This document shows positions 17,050 through 29,733 of a stretch of 64,000 nucleotides of DNA, piece after piece (position 1 is the stretch's first letter; each line of letters begins with the position of its first letter). The stretch is from positions 477,266 to 541,265 of the forward strand of contig DELZ01000002.1 in NCBI GenBank assembly GCA_002354635.1, written 5' to 3'. Position numbers and translations under genes: made by a program. The stretch comes from Sphingomonadales bacterium UBA2683. Lineage in GTDB: Bacteria; Pseudomonadota; Alphaproteobacteria; Sphingomonadales; Sphingomonadaceae. The notes below the pieces were generated by a model. It was not told the origin of the DNA, did not search any database, and worked only from the letters and a program-made list of their open reading frames with translations.

Positions 17050-17146
17050 ATTTACATGTTGCAAATGCACTAAACCTATTTGTGCATTGCCGCAACTTCT
17101 CTTGTTGTGCAGCGTTTTTGCGCAGCAATTTCTGATTGTGCATCCG
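17050..17146. promoter_or_regulatory. TGC/GCA-rich region upstream of phaR, candidate PhaR operators
   Basis: Between phaR and the end of alr the plus strand contains TTGCAAATGCA, TTGTGCATTGCCGCAA, TTGTGCAGC and TTTGCGCAGCAA, followed by ATTGTGCATCCGCG. PhaR proteins of Paracoccus and Rhodobacter are known to bind TGC-rich inverted sites and to repress their own gene. The cluster of half-sites is seen directly; that PhaR binds here is inference. Confidence 0.5.
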
Positions 17147-17172
17147 CGTAGATACGGACGCCTTCTGCCGGA

Positions 17173-18228
17173 CTATGTCCAGTGCCGGGGAAGGCGGTTA
17201 CCAAGCCCGGTAATCAGTTCATATTGCGACAGTCCTGACTGGGTTGACGCAGTCGGCAGATCATAATTGCAATCGACCCAGTCACCCTCCTCGAGGCCGG
17301 AGGCAGCACTCAGATCGATCGCTATCAGATCCATCGAGACGCGACCCAGGACCGGCAGCTTGATATCCTTGTGCAGAAAAATTCCGCGATTGGAAAAGCC
17401 GCGCAAATAGCCATCAGCATAGCCCATCGCCAATATACCGACCGGATGCGCCCGCTCGGCAATATATTGCGCGTTATAGCCGAGCTTGTCACCCGCTTGC
17501 AATGTGCGGATCTGGATGATTTCAGCCTGCGGTATCGCCACCTGCGTGATTGTCCCTTCCAGTTCCGGGCGCTGGATGCCGCCGTAGAGACCCAGTCCAG
17601 GACGCGTGATATCGAAATGATAATCGCTACCCAATGCAATGCCGGCGCTGTTGGCCAGACTGGTTCGGCCCGCAGGTACGATTTCCAACGCGGTCCGGTA
17701 GCGAGCCAGTTGGTCACCGTTTTGCGGCCCGTCCTCGTCGGCCGAGGCGAGATGGCTCATCGCTATGTCGATGGTCAGTCCGGCAAAGAGTTGCTGACTA
17801 AGGTCTTCCAGGTTGATTCCGAGCCGGTTCATGCCGCTGTTGATCATGATATCGCAGGTCCGCCCGGTTGGCCGCCAGCGCTGTAGCTGTTCCAGGCTGT
17901 TGAGCACGGGTTTTGCCGAAGACTGGCGCGCAAATGGCAGATCGGCTGCCCGGACTCCGTTAAGCACAGATACCGACGCCCTGCCCGAGGTCAGATCGTC
18001 AATCTCCCGAGCCTCCTGCCAATTGGCCACAAAAAAATCTTCACAGCCGGCGGCGAGCAGATATTGCACAACGTCGCGCACGCCGAGGCCATAGGCATTG
18101 GCCTTTACCGCAGCGCCGGCCTTCGCCTTTCCCGACATATGGTTCAGGGCGTTCCAGTTTGCGACAAGCGCAGCGCGATCAAGCTTAACTCTGGCGGTGG
18201 CCGGGATCGGAATATCTGGATCACTCAT
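17173..18228 (-). CDS. alr: Alanine racemase
   Basis: A 351-residue PLP fold-III enzyme that makes D-alanine for peptidoglycan. The PLP lysine is K42 in AAVKANAYGLG; later INSGMNRLGI, TRPGLGLYGG and KLPVLGRVSMDLIAID, with the catalytic tyrosine in LGYNAQYIAERA, follow the family. Length is about the usual 350-370. ATG 18228 gives MSDPDIPIPATARVKLDR, a normal start; the longer frame upstream overlaps the transporter gene. It begins 19 bases after the MHS transporter stop, so the two are probably co-transcribed. Confidence 0.93.
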   Translation of the reverse strand: MSDPDIPIPATARVKLDRAALVANWNALNHMSGKAKAGAAVKANAYGLGVRDVVQYLLAAGCEDFFVANWQEAREIDDLTSGRASVSVLNGVRAADLPFARQSSAKPVLNSLEQLQRWRPTGRTCDIMINSGMNRLGINLEDLSQQLFAGLTIDIAMSHLASADEDGPQNGDQLARYRTALEIVPAGRTSLANSAGIALGSDYHFDITRPGLGLYGGIQRPELEGTITQVAIPQAEIIQIRTLQAGDKLGYNAQYIAERAHPVGILAMGYADGYLRGFSNRGIFLHKDIKLPVLGRVSMDLIAIDLSAASGLEEGDWVDCNYDLPTASTQSGLSQYELITGLGNRLPRHWT

Positions 18229-18247
18229 GAGGCGAGCGTTAGGACTT

Positions 18248-19879
18248 TTATCGGTCTTCGTCGAGTGCCGCTTCGGGGTCATCGGGTATGCCCCACCAAC
18301 CGACGACCAGCGCGATGAAAACAAATATCCACGTATACCAGAGGCCCGAATAGGCATCCCCTGTGCGGGCGATAATATAGCCGGCAATCAGCGGCAAAAA
18401 TCCGCCGAAATACCCTGCGCCGATATGATAGGGTATCGACATGCTGCTATATCGAATTTTGGCCGGGAACATCTCCGCCAGCAACGCTGCGACCGATCCG
18501 TAATTCATCGCCGACAGCAATCCGAGGAACAGCAATATCGCGACCACTCCGAGCATCGTCATGACCGAAGGATATTGCTCGGAAAAATCATAGCCTGCCA
18601 TCGTCAGCAGCGCCTGAAGCTGCTCGCGCCGCTCCGGCCCGGCCTTCTCCCAACCATAGTTGGCGAGCGACAAATCGGCAGAACCGGCGGTGAGGCTTAG
18701 GACCGGTGCAGCGATCAAGTCATAGGAAATACCGCTTGCCGTCAGATCCTCGATCAGGCGCCCGCATTGGGTTGCTTGCTGATCCGCAAACGGGTCATAT
18801 TTGCAATCGGGGCCCGAGATCACGACCGGTGCGGTTTCCTCCGCTTGCGAGAGTCCAGGATTCGCGAGATTACCCAGCATCCAGAACGCCGGAAACAGGG
18901 TAAGCAGAATGATTATATTGCCCCAGATAATCGGTTTTTTCCGACCAACCCGGTCGGACCATTTGCCGACGATGAGATACAGGCCCATCGACAGGAAACC
19001 GGCCACACCGATCATAATTTCGGCGGTCGTATCGTCGACTCGCATCGGCCCTTTCAGAAAGGAAAGGCTGGAGAAAAAGGCGGTATACCAGATCGTGGTC
19101 AGGCCAGCGGTGATACCGAACATCGCGACAAAAATGCGCTTTGGATTGCCGGGATAGGTCAGACTCTCGACAAACGGGTTTTTGGCGGTGGTCCCTGCCG
19201 CTTTCATGGCCTGGAAAACCGGACTCTCGGAGAGCTTCAGCCGCATCCATAGCGAGATGGCCAGCAATATCAGCGACAGGAGAAACGGCACGCGCCAGCC
19301 CCAGGCGGCGAATGCATCGGCCGGAATAAGATAGCGGCAGGACAGGACCACCGCGATGCTGAGAACAAAGCCACCGACCACGCTGGCCTGGATGAAGCTG
19401 GTATAATAGCCGCGTTTTTCAACCGGCGAATGTTCGGATACATAGATCGCCGCACCGCCATATTCCCCGCCGAGCGCCAGTCCCTGCAATATTCGGAAGG
19501 AAATCACAATGATCGGGGCTGCTATGCCAATCGCTTCGGCCGAAGGGATCAAGCCGATCCCGGCGGTGGCGATTCCCATCAGCGTGACCGTCACCAGAAA
19601 CGTATATTTGCGGCCAAGCCTGTCACCCAGATAACCGAACAGGATCGCGCCCAGTGGCCGGAAACCGAAGCCGACGGCCAGCCCGGCCCAGACCAGCAAG
19701 GTTTGCAGGATGGTATTGTCGGACGGGAAAAAGGCGACGCCGACAAAGCCGGCTAGCGTCGCGTAGATGAAAAAATCATACCATTCGAAAATGGTGCCTG
19801 CGGACGAGGCAGCTATGACCAGACGAATTTCTTTTTGCGTCGGCTCGCGCTGCCCCGCCATTGCGACTTCACTGGCCAT
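18248..19879 (-). CDS. MHS-family MFS transporter with large central loop
   Basis: A 543-residue transporter of the metabolite:proton symporter group (proline/betaine, alpha-ketoglutarate or shikimate type). Seen: SSAGTIFEWYDFFIYATLAG at the start, GYLGDRLGRKYTF (MFS motif between TM2 and TM3), GLALGGEYGGAAIYVSEHSP, and SDRVGRKKP in the second half. A soluble insert of about 100 residues (about 340-440), with two cysteines (GPDCKYD, ATQCGRL), splits the second half; the usual family length is near 440. Start ATG 19879 behind GGGGGAGGG. The substrate may be a carboxylate; the position next to pccA hints at propionate or methylmalonate, which is inference. Confidence 0.85.
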   Translation of the reverse strand: MASEVAMAGQREPTQKEIRLVIAASSAGTIFEWYDFFIYATLAGFVGVAFFPSDNTILQTLLVWAGLAVGFGFRPLGAILFGYLGDRLGRKYTFLVTVTLMGIATAGIGLIPSAEAIGIAAPIIVISFRILQGLALGGEYGGAAIYVSEHSPVEKRGYYTSFIQASVVGGFVLSIAVVLSCRYLIPADAFAAWGWRVPFLLSLILLAISLWMRLKLSESPVFQAMKAAGTTAKNPFVESLTYPGNPKRIFVAMFGITAGLTTIWYTAFFSSLSFLKGPMRVDDTTAEIMIGVAGFLSMGLYLIVGKWSDRVGRKKPIIWGNIIILLTLFPAFWMLGNLANPGLSQAEETAPVVISGPDCKYDPFADQQATQCGRLIEDLTASGISYDLIAAPVLSLTAGSADLSLANYGWEKAGPERREQLQALLTMAGYDFSEQYPSVMTMLGVVAILLFLGLLSAMNYGSVAALLAEMFPAKIRYSSMSIPYHIGAGYFGGFLPLIAGYIIARTGDAYSGLWYTWIFVFIALVVGWWGIPDDPEAALDEDR

Positions 19880-19903
19880 TCACTGCCCTCCCCCAGGCGA
19901 CTA

Positions 19904-21874
<1,971 letters not shown>

Positions 21875-22123
21875 TCAGCGGTCCTCTTTATTTTCTTGAA
21901 GGTTTTTAGTATTTTGTTTTGCGAGATATCGAACAAAGAAATAACACCCGACAAGATAGAGCAGAAAAAATATACCCCATGGGAGCAAGGATATGTCATC
22001 CGTTATTCCAAACTCAGAGTCGCCTCCCCATACATAGCTTAAATGAGATGCCAAGCTGCCTGCCAACAGCCAATAGGCACTCGATACAATGGCAAACAGG
22101 AAGGCGGTGAACGCTAACTTCAC
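21875..22123 (-). CDS. Small membrane protein coupled to bioB and pccA
   Basis: An 82-residue protein I do not recognise. Two membrane helices are visible (about 3-25, [20 protein letters not shown], and about 48-68, [20 protein letters not shown]), with a short acidic loop between and a charged C-terminal tail ([14 protein letters not shown]). It begins at GTG 22123 and overlaps the bioB stop as GTGA; its stop is directly followed by the GTG of pccA. These overlaps argue that it is real and co-translated within the mcm-bioB-pccA operon. It could tether or regulate the pathway. That is speculation. Confidence 0.7.
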   Translation of the reverse strand: MKLAFTAFLFAIVSSAYWLLAGSLASHLSYVWGGDSEFGITDDISLLPWGIFFLLYLVGCYFFVRYLAKQNTKNLQENKEDR

Positions 22124-23208
22124 TCAGCAGCCTCCAGCTCGTCTTTCCTCTGCTCGGCTTCCATCGGCACCAGCCCGAGCTTCACAAACATCGCCTCATC
22201 CGCATCATCACCGGCATTGCCGGTGGTCAGCAATTTGTCGCCAGTAAAGATGCTGTTGGCGCCGGCGAGGAAGCACAAAGCCTGCGTGCTTTCCGACATG
22301 CTTTCGCGGCCTGCGGACAGTCGGACCATCGAGGCGGGCATGGTGATCCGGGCCACCGCGATGGTGCGGACAAATTCGATATCGTCGATCTTGGCCAGCG
22401 GCGTGTCGGCGAGCATGTCGCCCAGCACGGTGCCCTTGACCGGCACCAGTGCATTAACCGGAACGCTCTCCGGATGCCGCGGCAAGGTCGCCAGCGCATG
22501 GACAAAGCCAACCCGGTCTTCGCGGGTCTCGCCCATGCCGACGATGCCACCGGAACAGACGTTGATGCCGCTGTTGCGGACATTTTCCAGCGTCTCCAGC
22601 CGGTCCTCGAAAGTCCGGGTGGTGATCACCTTCTCATAATGTTCGGGCGAGGTATCGATATTGTGGTTGTAATAGTCCAGCCCCGCGTCGGCGAGCATCT
22701 GCGACTGTTTCTCGGTCAGCATGCCGAGCGTCATGCAGGTCTCCATGCCCATCTGCCGGACGCCCTGCACCATCTCGATAATCGCCGGCATATCCCGGTC
22801 CTTGGGGTTGCGCCACGCCGCGCCCATGCAGAAGCGCGAGCTGCCCCGGTCCTTCGCCTGTGCCGCCGTCTGCAGCACGGTGCGGACATCGAGCAGCTTC
22901 TCCGCCTTCAGCCCCGATTTGGCGCCCGCCGACTGGTTGCAATAGCCGCAATCCTCCGGGCAGCCGCCGGTCTTGATCGACAGCAGCGTCGACAGCTGCA
23001 CCTGCCCCGGCGTGTGATGTTCGCGGTGGACGGTGGCGGCCTCAAAGACGAGGTCGTCGAACGGGAGGTCGAACAGCGCCGCGATTTCCTCGCGGGTCCA
23101 GTCGTTGCGGACGGTGTCCCCTGCCGCAGGGCAGGGTCCAGAACGGTCCTGAGCGATCGTCTGGGCCCCGCCCTGCGGCGGGGAACTGATATTTTCGTCC
23201 AAATTCAT
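22120..23208 (-). CDS. bioB: Biotin synthase with a repeat-encoded N-terminal segment
   Basis: A 362-residue radical-SAM enzyme that inserts sulfur into dethiobiotin. The 4Fe-4S cysteines are C83, C87 and C90 in [14 protein letters not shown]; later [44 protein letters not shown] and FFLAGANS-like [20 protein letters not shown] are family blocks. The bioB homology begins at [16 protein letters not shown] (about residue 35); residues 8-32 are the translation of a palindromic repeat. No in-frame ATG lies after the repeat, so the extension must be translated. The start ATG overlaps the mcm stop as ATGA. In operon with pccA, whose product needs biotin. Confidence 0.95.
   Translation of the reverse strand: MNLDENISSPPQGGAQTIAQDRSGPCPAAGDTVRNDWTREEIAALFDLPFDDLVFEAATVHREHHTPGQVQLSTLLSIKTGGCPEDCGYCNQSAGAKSGLKAEKLLDVRTVLQTAAQAKDRGSSRFCMGAAWRNPKDRDMPAIIEMVQGVRQMGMETCMTLGMLTEKQSQMLADAGLDYYNHNIDTSPEHYEKVITTRTFEDRLETLENVRNSGINVCSGGIVGMGETREDRVGFVHALATLPRHPESVPVNALVPVKGTVLGDMLADTPLAKIDDIEFVRTIAVARITMPASMVRLSAGRESMSESTQALCFLAGANSIFTGDKLLTTGNAGDDADEAMFVKLGLVPMEAEQRKDELEAAE
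23114..23187. repeat. Palindromic repeat element, family A, copy inside bioB
   Basis: A 74-base second copy of the element at 8076-8147, about 85% identical by eye. Ends GTCCCCTGCCGCAGGGCAGGG and CCCCGCCCTGCGGCGGGG are inverted copies of each other; the core has TCCAGAACGGTCC and GCGATCGTCTGG. It lies at codons 8-32 of bioB, in frame, read as [20 protein letters not shown] then AAGDT. Confidence 0.9.
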
Positions 23209-25340
23209 TCCGCAGCTTCCTCTTCGGGGGGCATATTATGCCCCAGCAGTCTCAAGATATCGGCGGCACATTCCACAATATTGCTGCCCGGTCCATAGAT
23301 TCCGACGACGCCGGATTTACGCAGAAATTCATAATCCTTGGCCGGGATCACGCCGCCGGCAAAAATCTTGATATCGCCGCGCCCGGCTTCTTTCAGCAGG
23401 TTGATCAGTTCGGGGATCAGGGTCTTGTGACCCGCTGCCAGACTGGACGCACCGACCGCATCAACATTTTCGGATAAAGCCAGGTCGCGGGTCTCTCCCG
23501 GCGTCTGGAACAGAGGTCCGGAAACCACGTCAAAGCCCATATCGGCAAAGGCGCTGGACACGACATTGGCGCCACGATCATGACCATCCTGTCCCATTTT
23601 CGCGACCAGGATTTTTGGTTTGCGGCCCAATCGCTGCGACACGGCGTCGACGCCTTCGATGACCATCGCATAGCGGGCATTGCCCTCATAAGCAGCGCCA
23701 TAAATGCCTTTGACCGGCGTCGGGCGCGTTTCGTAGCGGCCAAAGACCGCTTCCATCGCGTCGGATATTTCTCCGAGAGAAGCCCGCTTCCGCGCCGCAT
23801 CAACCGCAAGCGCCAGCACGTTGCCGCTACCTTTCGCGCCTTCGGTCAGCGCCTTGAGCGCCGCCTGACAGGCTGCTTCGTCACGATCTGCGCGCATTTT
23901 CTCAAGCCGCTTGATCTGACCATCGCGAACCATCGCATTGTCGATATCCAGCGTTTCCATCGCGTCTTCTTCTTCGCGACGATATTTGTTCACCCCGACG
24001 ATCACCGCATCGCCCTTGTCGACTGCGGCCTGTCGACCGGCAGCGGCTTCCTCGATCATCGCCTTGGGCCAGCCATCGGCAACCGCCTTGGCCATGCCGC
24101 CCTCGGCATCGACGCGTTCGATAATCTCCCAGGCTTTTTCGACCAACTCGTCGGTCAGCGCCTCGACATAATAGCTGCCACCGAGCGGATCGACGACCTT
24201 GGTAATGCCGGCCTCTTCCTGCAGCACGATCTGGGTGTTGCGGGCAATACGGGCACTAAAATCGGTCGGCAGTGCAATCGCTTCGTCGAGCGCATTGGTG
24301 TGCAGCGACTGGGTTCCGCCCAAAGTCGCAGCCATCGCCTCGATCGTTGTGCGGATCACGTTGTTATACGGATCCTGCTCGGTCAGCGACACGCCCGATG
24401 TCTGGCAATGGGTGCGCAGCATTTTCGATCGCTCGGATTGCGCGCCAAGATCGGTCATCACGCGATGCCACAAGGTTCGGGCGGCGCGGAGCTTCGAAAC
24501 CTCCATGAAGAAGTTCATGCCGATTCCGAAGAAGAAGCTCAAACGTCCTGCAAACGCATCGACATCAAGCCCGGTCGCCATCGCCTGCTTGGCATATTCA
24601 CGGCCATCCGCAATCGTAAACGCCAGTTCCTGCACCGCCGTCGCACCGGCTTCATGCATATGATAGCCGCTGATCGAAATGCTGTTGAACTTCGGCATAT
24701 GCTCGGACGTGTAACCGATAATGTCGGAAATGATCCGCATTGAGGGCGCCGGCGGATAGATATAGGTGTTGCGGACCATGAACTCTTTCAGAATATCATT
24801 CTGGATCGTGCCGGAGAGCTTCTCCTGAGAAACCCCCTGCTCTTCTGCTGCAATGATATAGAAAGCGAGACACGGGATCACCGCGCCGTTCATTGTCATC
24901 GAGACCGACATTTCGTCGAGCGGAATCTGGTCGAACAGGATTTTCATATCCTCGACGCTGTCAATCGCCACACCCGCCTTGCCAACATCACCGACGACGC
25001 GCGGATGATCGCTGTCATAGCCTCTGTGCGTGGCAAGATCGAACGCAACCGACAGACCCTTTTGCCCTGCCGCCAGATTGCGGCGATAGAAAGCATTGGA
25101 TTCCTCGGCGGTCGAGAATCCGGCATATTGCCGGATCGTCCAGGGCCGTCCGGCATACATGCTGGCCTTGACGCCACGGGTGAACGGCCCGAAGCCGGGT
25201 AATCCCGGATCACCGGCATCCTCCGCTGTATATAGCGGCTTGACGGCAATGCCTTCCGGGGTTTGCCAGGTCAGGTCGCGGCCCTTGACTTCCTTGTCAG
25301 CCAGTTCCTGCCAGTCCTTGATCGTCGGTTTGTCGGTCAT
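23205..25340 (-). CDS. scpA: Methylmalonyl-CoA mutase
   Basis: A 711-residue adenosylcobalamin enzyme converting (R)-methylmalonyl-CoA to succinyl-CoA. N-terminal barrel: [57 protein letters not shown], and [21 protein letters not shown]-terminal B12-binding domain: [16 protein letters not shown] with the DxHxxG histidine that ligates cobalt, then GPLFQTPGE. Single large-subunit type; no MeaB/ArgK chaperone GTPase is in the window. First gene of an apparent operon with bioB, the small ORF and pccA. Start ATG 25340 ([10 protein letters not shown]) behind GGGCAG. Its cofactor links it with the B12 receptor and riboswitch. Confidence 0.96.
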   Translation of the reverse strand: MTDKPTIKDWQELADKEVKGRDLTWQTPEGIAVKPLYTAEDAGDPGLPGFGPFTRGVKASMYAGRPWTIRQYAGFSTAEESNAFYRRNLAAGQKGLSVAFDLATHRGYDSDHPRVVGDVGKAGVAIDSVEDMKILFDQIPLDEMSVSMTMNGAVIPCLAFYIIAAEEQGVSQEKLSGTIQNDILKEFMVRNTYIYPPAPSMRIISDIIGYTSEHMPKFNSISISGYHMHEAGATAVQELAFTIADGREYAKQAMATGLDVDAFAGRLSFFFGIGMNFFMEVSKLRAARTLWHRVMTDLGAQSERSKMLRTHCQTSGVSLTEQDPYNNVIRTTIEAMAATLGGTQSLHTNALDEAIALPTDFSARIARNTQIVLQEEAGITKVVDPLGGSYYVEALTDELVEKAWEIIERVDAEGGMAKAVADGWPKAMIEEAAAGRQAAVDKGDAVIVGVNKYRREEEDAMETLDIDNAMVRDGQIKRLEKMRADRDEAACQAALKALTEGAKGSGNVLALAVDAARKRASLGEISDAMEAVFGRYETRPTPVKGIYGAAYEGNARYAMVIEGVDAVSQRLGRKPKILVAKMGQDGHDRGANVVSSAFADMGFDVVSGPLFQTPGETRDLALSENVDAVGASSLAAGHKTLIPELINLLKEAGRGDIKIFAGGVIPAKDYEFLRKSGVVGIYGPGSNIVECAADILRLLGHNMPPEEEAAE

Positions 25341-25376
25341 ATCTGCCCTGCTTATAATCTTCGAATATATACGTTA

Positions 25377-25444
25377 GTGGTGAGCCTGTCGAACCACGCC
25401 GCCAGAACGAGAGGCGCCCTTCGACAAGCTCAGGGCTAACGGCC
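25377..25444. repeat. Palindromic repeat element, family B, intergenic copy
   Basis: A 68-base element between mcm and the enoyl-CoA hydratase gene. Ends GAGCCTGTCGAA and TTCGACAAGCTC are inverted, as in the pdhC copy; the core differs (CACGCCGCCAGAACGAGAGG). Such CTTCGACAAGCTCAGG elements are frequent in sphingomonads. It leaves only a short region (25341-25376) for the mcm promoter. Confidence 0.8.
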
Positions 25445-25445
25445 C

Positions 25446-26228
25446 TTATTCTCCCTTGAATTCGGCTTTGCGTTTCTGGAGGAAGGACATCGCCCCTTCC
25501 CGCGCATCCTTGCTGTTGCCGGCGATCCGCTGACCTTCGGCTTCGGTGAGCAGAGCGGCGGCATAATCGCTGTCCAGCGCCTTCGCCAGATTCTGGCGCA
25601 TCACGCCGAGAGCCACGGTTGGCCCGGCGGCCAGTCGCTTGGCCAGCGCCATCGCTTCCTGCATCAGCGCATCATCCTCAACGCATTTGTAGACGAGGCC
25701 CCAGTCCGCCGCTTTTTCACCAGGAATTTTTTCGCCGAGCATCATCATTTCGGTGGCCCGGGCCTTGCCGACCAGCCGGGTCAGCATCCAGGATGCGCCG
25801 CCGTCGGGAACCAGCCCGATATTGACGAAAGCCTGCAGAAAATAGGAGGATTTTGCAGCGATTGCAAAGTCGCTGGCGAGCGCTATCGAGCAGCCGACGC
25901 CTGCCGCAGGACCGTTCACAGCGGTAATCGTCGGAATATTCAGCCGGGCCAGTTTCAGCATCAGTGGATTATAATGCTGGTTGAGCGCTGCATAGGATGC
26001 TTCGCCTCCCTTGACCGGGCTGTCATTCCTGGACTGAAGATCCGCACCCGCGCAAAAGGCACGACCTTCACCGGTGATTATCACCGCCCGCGCATCCTCG
26101 AGCAAGTCGAGGGCTGTATAAATGTCATCCGCCATGGCAAGCGAGCACGCGTTGAGCCGCTCCGGCACATTGAGCGTGATCGTGGCGACCTGGTCGGTGA
26201 TGTCGAGCTTGATGTTCTGGAAGTTCAT
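25446..26228 (-). CDS. Enoyl-CoA hydratase/isomerase family protein
   Basis: A 260-residue crotonase-fold protein. NVPERLNACSLAMADDIYTA, then ITGEGRAFCAGADLQSRND (oxyanion loop), and ITAVNGPAAGVGCSIALASD with the second backbone loop, LVPDGGASWMLTRLVGKARA, and a C-terminal DAREGAMSFLQKRKAEFKG. It resembles short-chain enoyl-CoA hydratases (PaaG-like: the glutamate/aspartate pair should be checked). It acts in fatty acid or propionate metabolism given the neighbours. ATG 26228 behind AAAGGAT is chosen; the longer frame would read through a repeat. Between mcm and mce. Confidence 0.88.
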   Translation of the reverse strand: MNFQNIKLDITDQVATITLNVPERLNACSLAMADDIYTALDLLEDARAVIITGEGRAFCAGADLQSRNDSPVKGGEASYAALNQHYNPLMLKLARLNIPTITAVNGPAAGVGCSIALASDFAIAAKSSYFLQAFVNIGLVPDGGASWMLTRLVGKARATEMMMLGEKIPGEKAADWGLVYKCVEDDALMQEAMALAKRLAAGPTVALGVMRQNLAKALDSDYAAALLTEAEGQRIAGNSKDAREGAMSFLQKRKAEFKGE

Positions 26229-26244
26229 GTTCAATCCTTTTGCT

Positions 26245-26412
26245 TCCCTCTCCCTTGAGAGAGAGAGGGTTGTGAAAACTTGGCAGCTTGCTGCCCAATT
26301 GTAGCTGGTGAGAGTGTAATGCACTTCACAGTGAGAACACCCTCATCCAACTTCGGCTAGCGTCCTTCGTCAGCTAGCCTGCTTATCCTTCTCTCCCAAG
26401 GCAGAAGGTCTG
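26245..26412. repeat. Inverted-repeat intergenic element (CTCCCTTG type), about 170 bases
   Basis: Between the enoyl-CoA hydratase gene and mce. Left part: CCCTCTCCCTTGAGAGAGAG and GGTGAGAGTGTAATGCACTT; right part: ACACCCTCATCCAACTTCGG and TTCTCCCAAGGCAGAAGG. The outer CTCTCCCTTG and CAAGGCAGAAGG arms and the inner GTGAGAGTG and CACCCTCAT arms are inverted, so it forms a long imperfect cruciform. It resembles the abundant sphingomonad intergenic repeat with CTTCTCCC ends. No coding capacity. Confidence 0.7.
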
Positions 26413-26418
26413 TTCCAA

Positions 26419-26853
26419 TCAATGCCCCTTGGGCGTTTCCATAATTTCGGTTAGCATCCCGCCCATATCCTTGGGATGCACAAAAAAGATAAGCGTGCCA
26501 TGTGCACCGATGCGGGGTTCACCAAGCACTCGCTTGCCCATCGCTTCGAATTCCGCCTTGGCGGCATGAATATCTGGCACTTCGAAACATATATGGTGCT
26601 GTCCGCCGAGCGGGTTTTTTGTGAGAAAGCCGAATATCGGACTGTCTTCGCCGAGCGGCTCGATCAGTTCGATCTGGGTGCCGTTTGTGGGCCCCTCTGC
26701 CGGTGTATCGACGAAACAGACCTTAACGCCCTGCTCCGGCAGATCAAAGGGTTCGCAAATCGACGTGGCACCCATAACATCGCGCCAATGGGCGATGCTG
26801 TCAGGGATGGATGGCGTGACAACGCCGATATGGTTCATTCTTCCCAGTTTCAT
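26419..26853 (-). CDS. mce: Methylmalonyl-CoA epimerase
   Basis: A 144-residue protein of the vicinal-oxygen-chelate (glyoxalase) fold that interconverts (S)- and (R)-methylmalonyl-CoA. It starts MKLGRMNHIGVVTPSIPDSI with the first metal histidine, followed by QIELIEPLGEDSP (Glu), GGQHHICFEVPDIHAAK and, near the C-terminus, FVHPKDMGGMLTEIME with the last metal residue (E) in place. Length is normal. ATG 26853 follows the DUF808 stop directly (TAGATG), with GGAGG inside that gene as its ribosome site. Together with pccAB and mcm it completes the propionyl-CoA to succinyl-CoA path. Confidence 0.93.
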   Translation of the reverse strand: MKLGRMNHIGVVTPSIPDSIAHWRDVMGATSICEPFDLPEQGVKVCFVDTPAEGPTNGTQIELIEPLGEDSPIFGFLTKNPLGGQHHICFEVPDIHAAKAEFEAMGKRVLGEPRIGAHGTLIFFVHPKDMGGMLTEIMETPKGH

Positions 26854-27798
26854 CTAATGTTTTCCTCCATGCGGAACAAATCTGTGAACCAGGGGCGCGA
26901 TTCCGGCGCCGACAATGGTTCCGAGAACGCCGGACAGGATAGCAAAGGCAATCCCTCCGACAAGCAGCTTGGCCGAGGCTGGGAACAGGCCGACCAGCGG
27001 ATGCGATAATATGTCGATCAGATGCTCCGGCCCGTGCCAGCCCAGCGCGGCGATATTGTGGACCAGCAATCCGCCGCCCACCCAGGCCATCGCCAGCGTA
27101 CCAATGATCGAGATCGCGGAAAGCAGCTTCGGCATGAACGACACGAGTCCGCGCCCGAAAGAGGCAATGAAGCCGTCATTCTCGGTTGCCAGATGCAGGC
27201 CGATATCATCCATTTTCACGATCAGCGCGACCGCGCCATATACGGCGACCGTGATCACCACGCCGATCAGCGCCAGGATGATCCCCTGTTGCCACCAGAT
27301 CTCGTCGGTGACCTCTGAGAGGGCAATGGCCATGATCTCGGCCGACAGGATCAGATCGGTGCGGATGGCGCCCGACACCATTTCCTCTTCCCGGCCATGG
27401 CCTTCGACAATCGCGGGTTGCTCATGCTTGGTGGTCTCGTCGACATGAAACAGCTCAAGTATTTTTTCGGCGGCCTCATAGCAGAGGAACAATCCGCCCA
27501 GGATCAGTATGAAAGGGATCAGGAAAGGCGCAAATTGTCCCAGCAGAACCGCGGCGGGAAGCAGGAAGACAAGCTTGTTCCTGATCGAGCCCTTGGCAAT
27601 TTTCCAGATCATCGGCAGTTCGCGCGACGGATCGAAGCCGGTCACATATTGCGGCGTCACTGCGGCATCGTCGATCACCACGCCTGCCGACTTGGTGCCC
27701 GCGCGCGTCGCCGCAACGCCGATATCGTCAACCGATGCCGCCGCAACCTTGGCAATCGCGGCGACGTCGTCGAGAAGGGCTACTAATCCGGTTGGCAT
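26854..27798 (-). CDS. DUF808 (YedI-like) membrane protein
   Basis: A 314-residue integral membrane protein. The family start is clear: MPTGLVALLDDVAAIAKVAA, then KSAGVVIDDAAVTPQYVTGF and EEEMVSGAIRTDLILSAEIM with GVVITVAVYGAVALIVKMDD. Six to seven membrane segments are visible after residue 75. The family is conserved in bacteria and of unknown function. It is translated immediately before mce, which takes its ribosome site from the end of this gene, so it is tied to the propionyl-CoA block by position. That link is inference. Start ATG 27798. Confidence 0.92.
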   Translation of the reverse strand: MPTGLVALLDDVAAIAKVAAASVDDIGVAATRAGTKSAGVVIDDAAVTPQYVTGFDPSRELPMIWKIAKGSIRNKLVFLLPAAVLLGQFAPFLIPFILILGGLFLCYEAAEKILELFHVDETTKHEQPAIVEGHGREEEMVSGAIRTDLILSAEIMAIALSEVTDEIWWQQGIILALIGVVITVAVYGAVALIVKMDDIGLHLATENDGFIASFGRGLVSFMPKLLSAISIIGTLAMAWVGGGLLVHNIAALGWHGPEHLIDILSHPLVGLFPASAKLLVGGIAFAILSGVLGTIVGAGIAPLVHRFVPHGGKH

Positions 27799-27901
27799 TC
27801 CGCAGTCCTCCCCTTTTTAAAGGGACGAGACGCAGCATTTTCAATCAAATAGGAAATGAAAGAAGCTAGTGTCATGTTTAAATTCAAGTCCATATGTAAG
27901 G

Positions 27902-28206
27902 TTAAAACTCGCTCAAAAGCCTAATCCCGATAACAGTCATCCCAAGACCCGTCCCAAAAAACGTTACGAAACAAAACCAAAATTGAAGTGGACTGCGATC
28001 TCTTGTGCTGTTTGAAAGCTCGGGGAATTGACCCTTCCAGTAGCCGTATATCGCGTAGCCAATTGACAGTGGCCCCAAGATTAAGGTGCCACCGGTACGT
28101 GGCCCTGGCGAGGCGGTATTAAAAGGGTCAAAGACGGCAAGGAGACACACCAACATAACCACCCCAAAAAAGGCCACCTTCTTAAAGTCACTGTTTTTAG
28201 GTTCAC

Positions 28207-28210
<4 letters not shown>
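27902..28210 (-). CDS. Small membrane protein coupled to pccB
   Basis: A 102-residue protein I do not recognise, with three likely membrane helices: about 11-27 ([17 protein letters not shown]), 40-58 ([19 protein letters not shown]) and 76-98 ([20 protein letters not shown]). It starts at GTG 28210 and overlaps the pccB stop as GTGA, the same arrangement as the small membrane ORF behind bioB, to which it shows no sequence similarity by eye. Codon use is more AT-rich than its neighbours. Function unknown. Confidence 0.65.

Positions 28211-29733
<1,523 letters not shown>

Noticed and set aside
25446..26324. Longer start for the enoyl-CoA hydratase (ATG 26324)
   Set aside because: The added residues translate an intergenic repeat; ATG 26228 has a ribosome site and the family-typical start.
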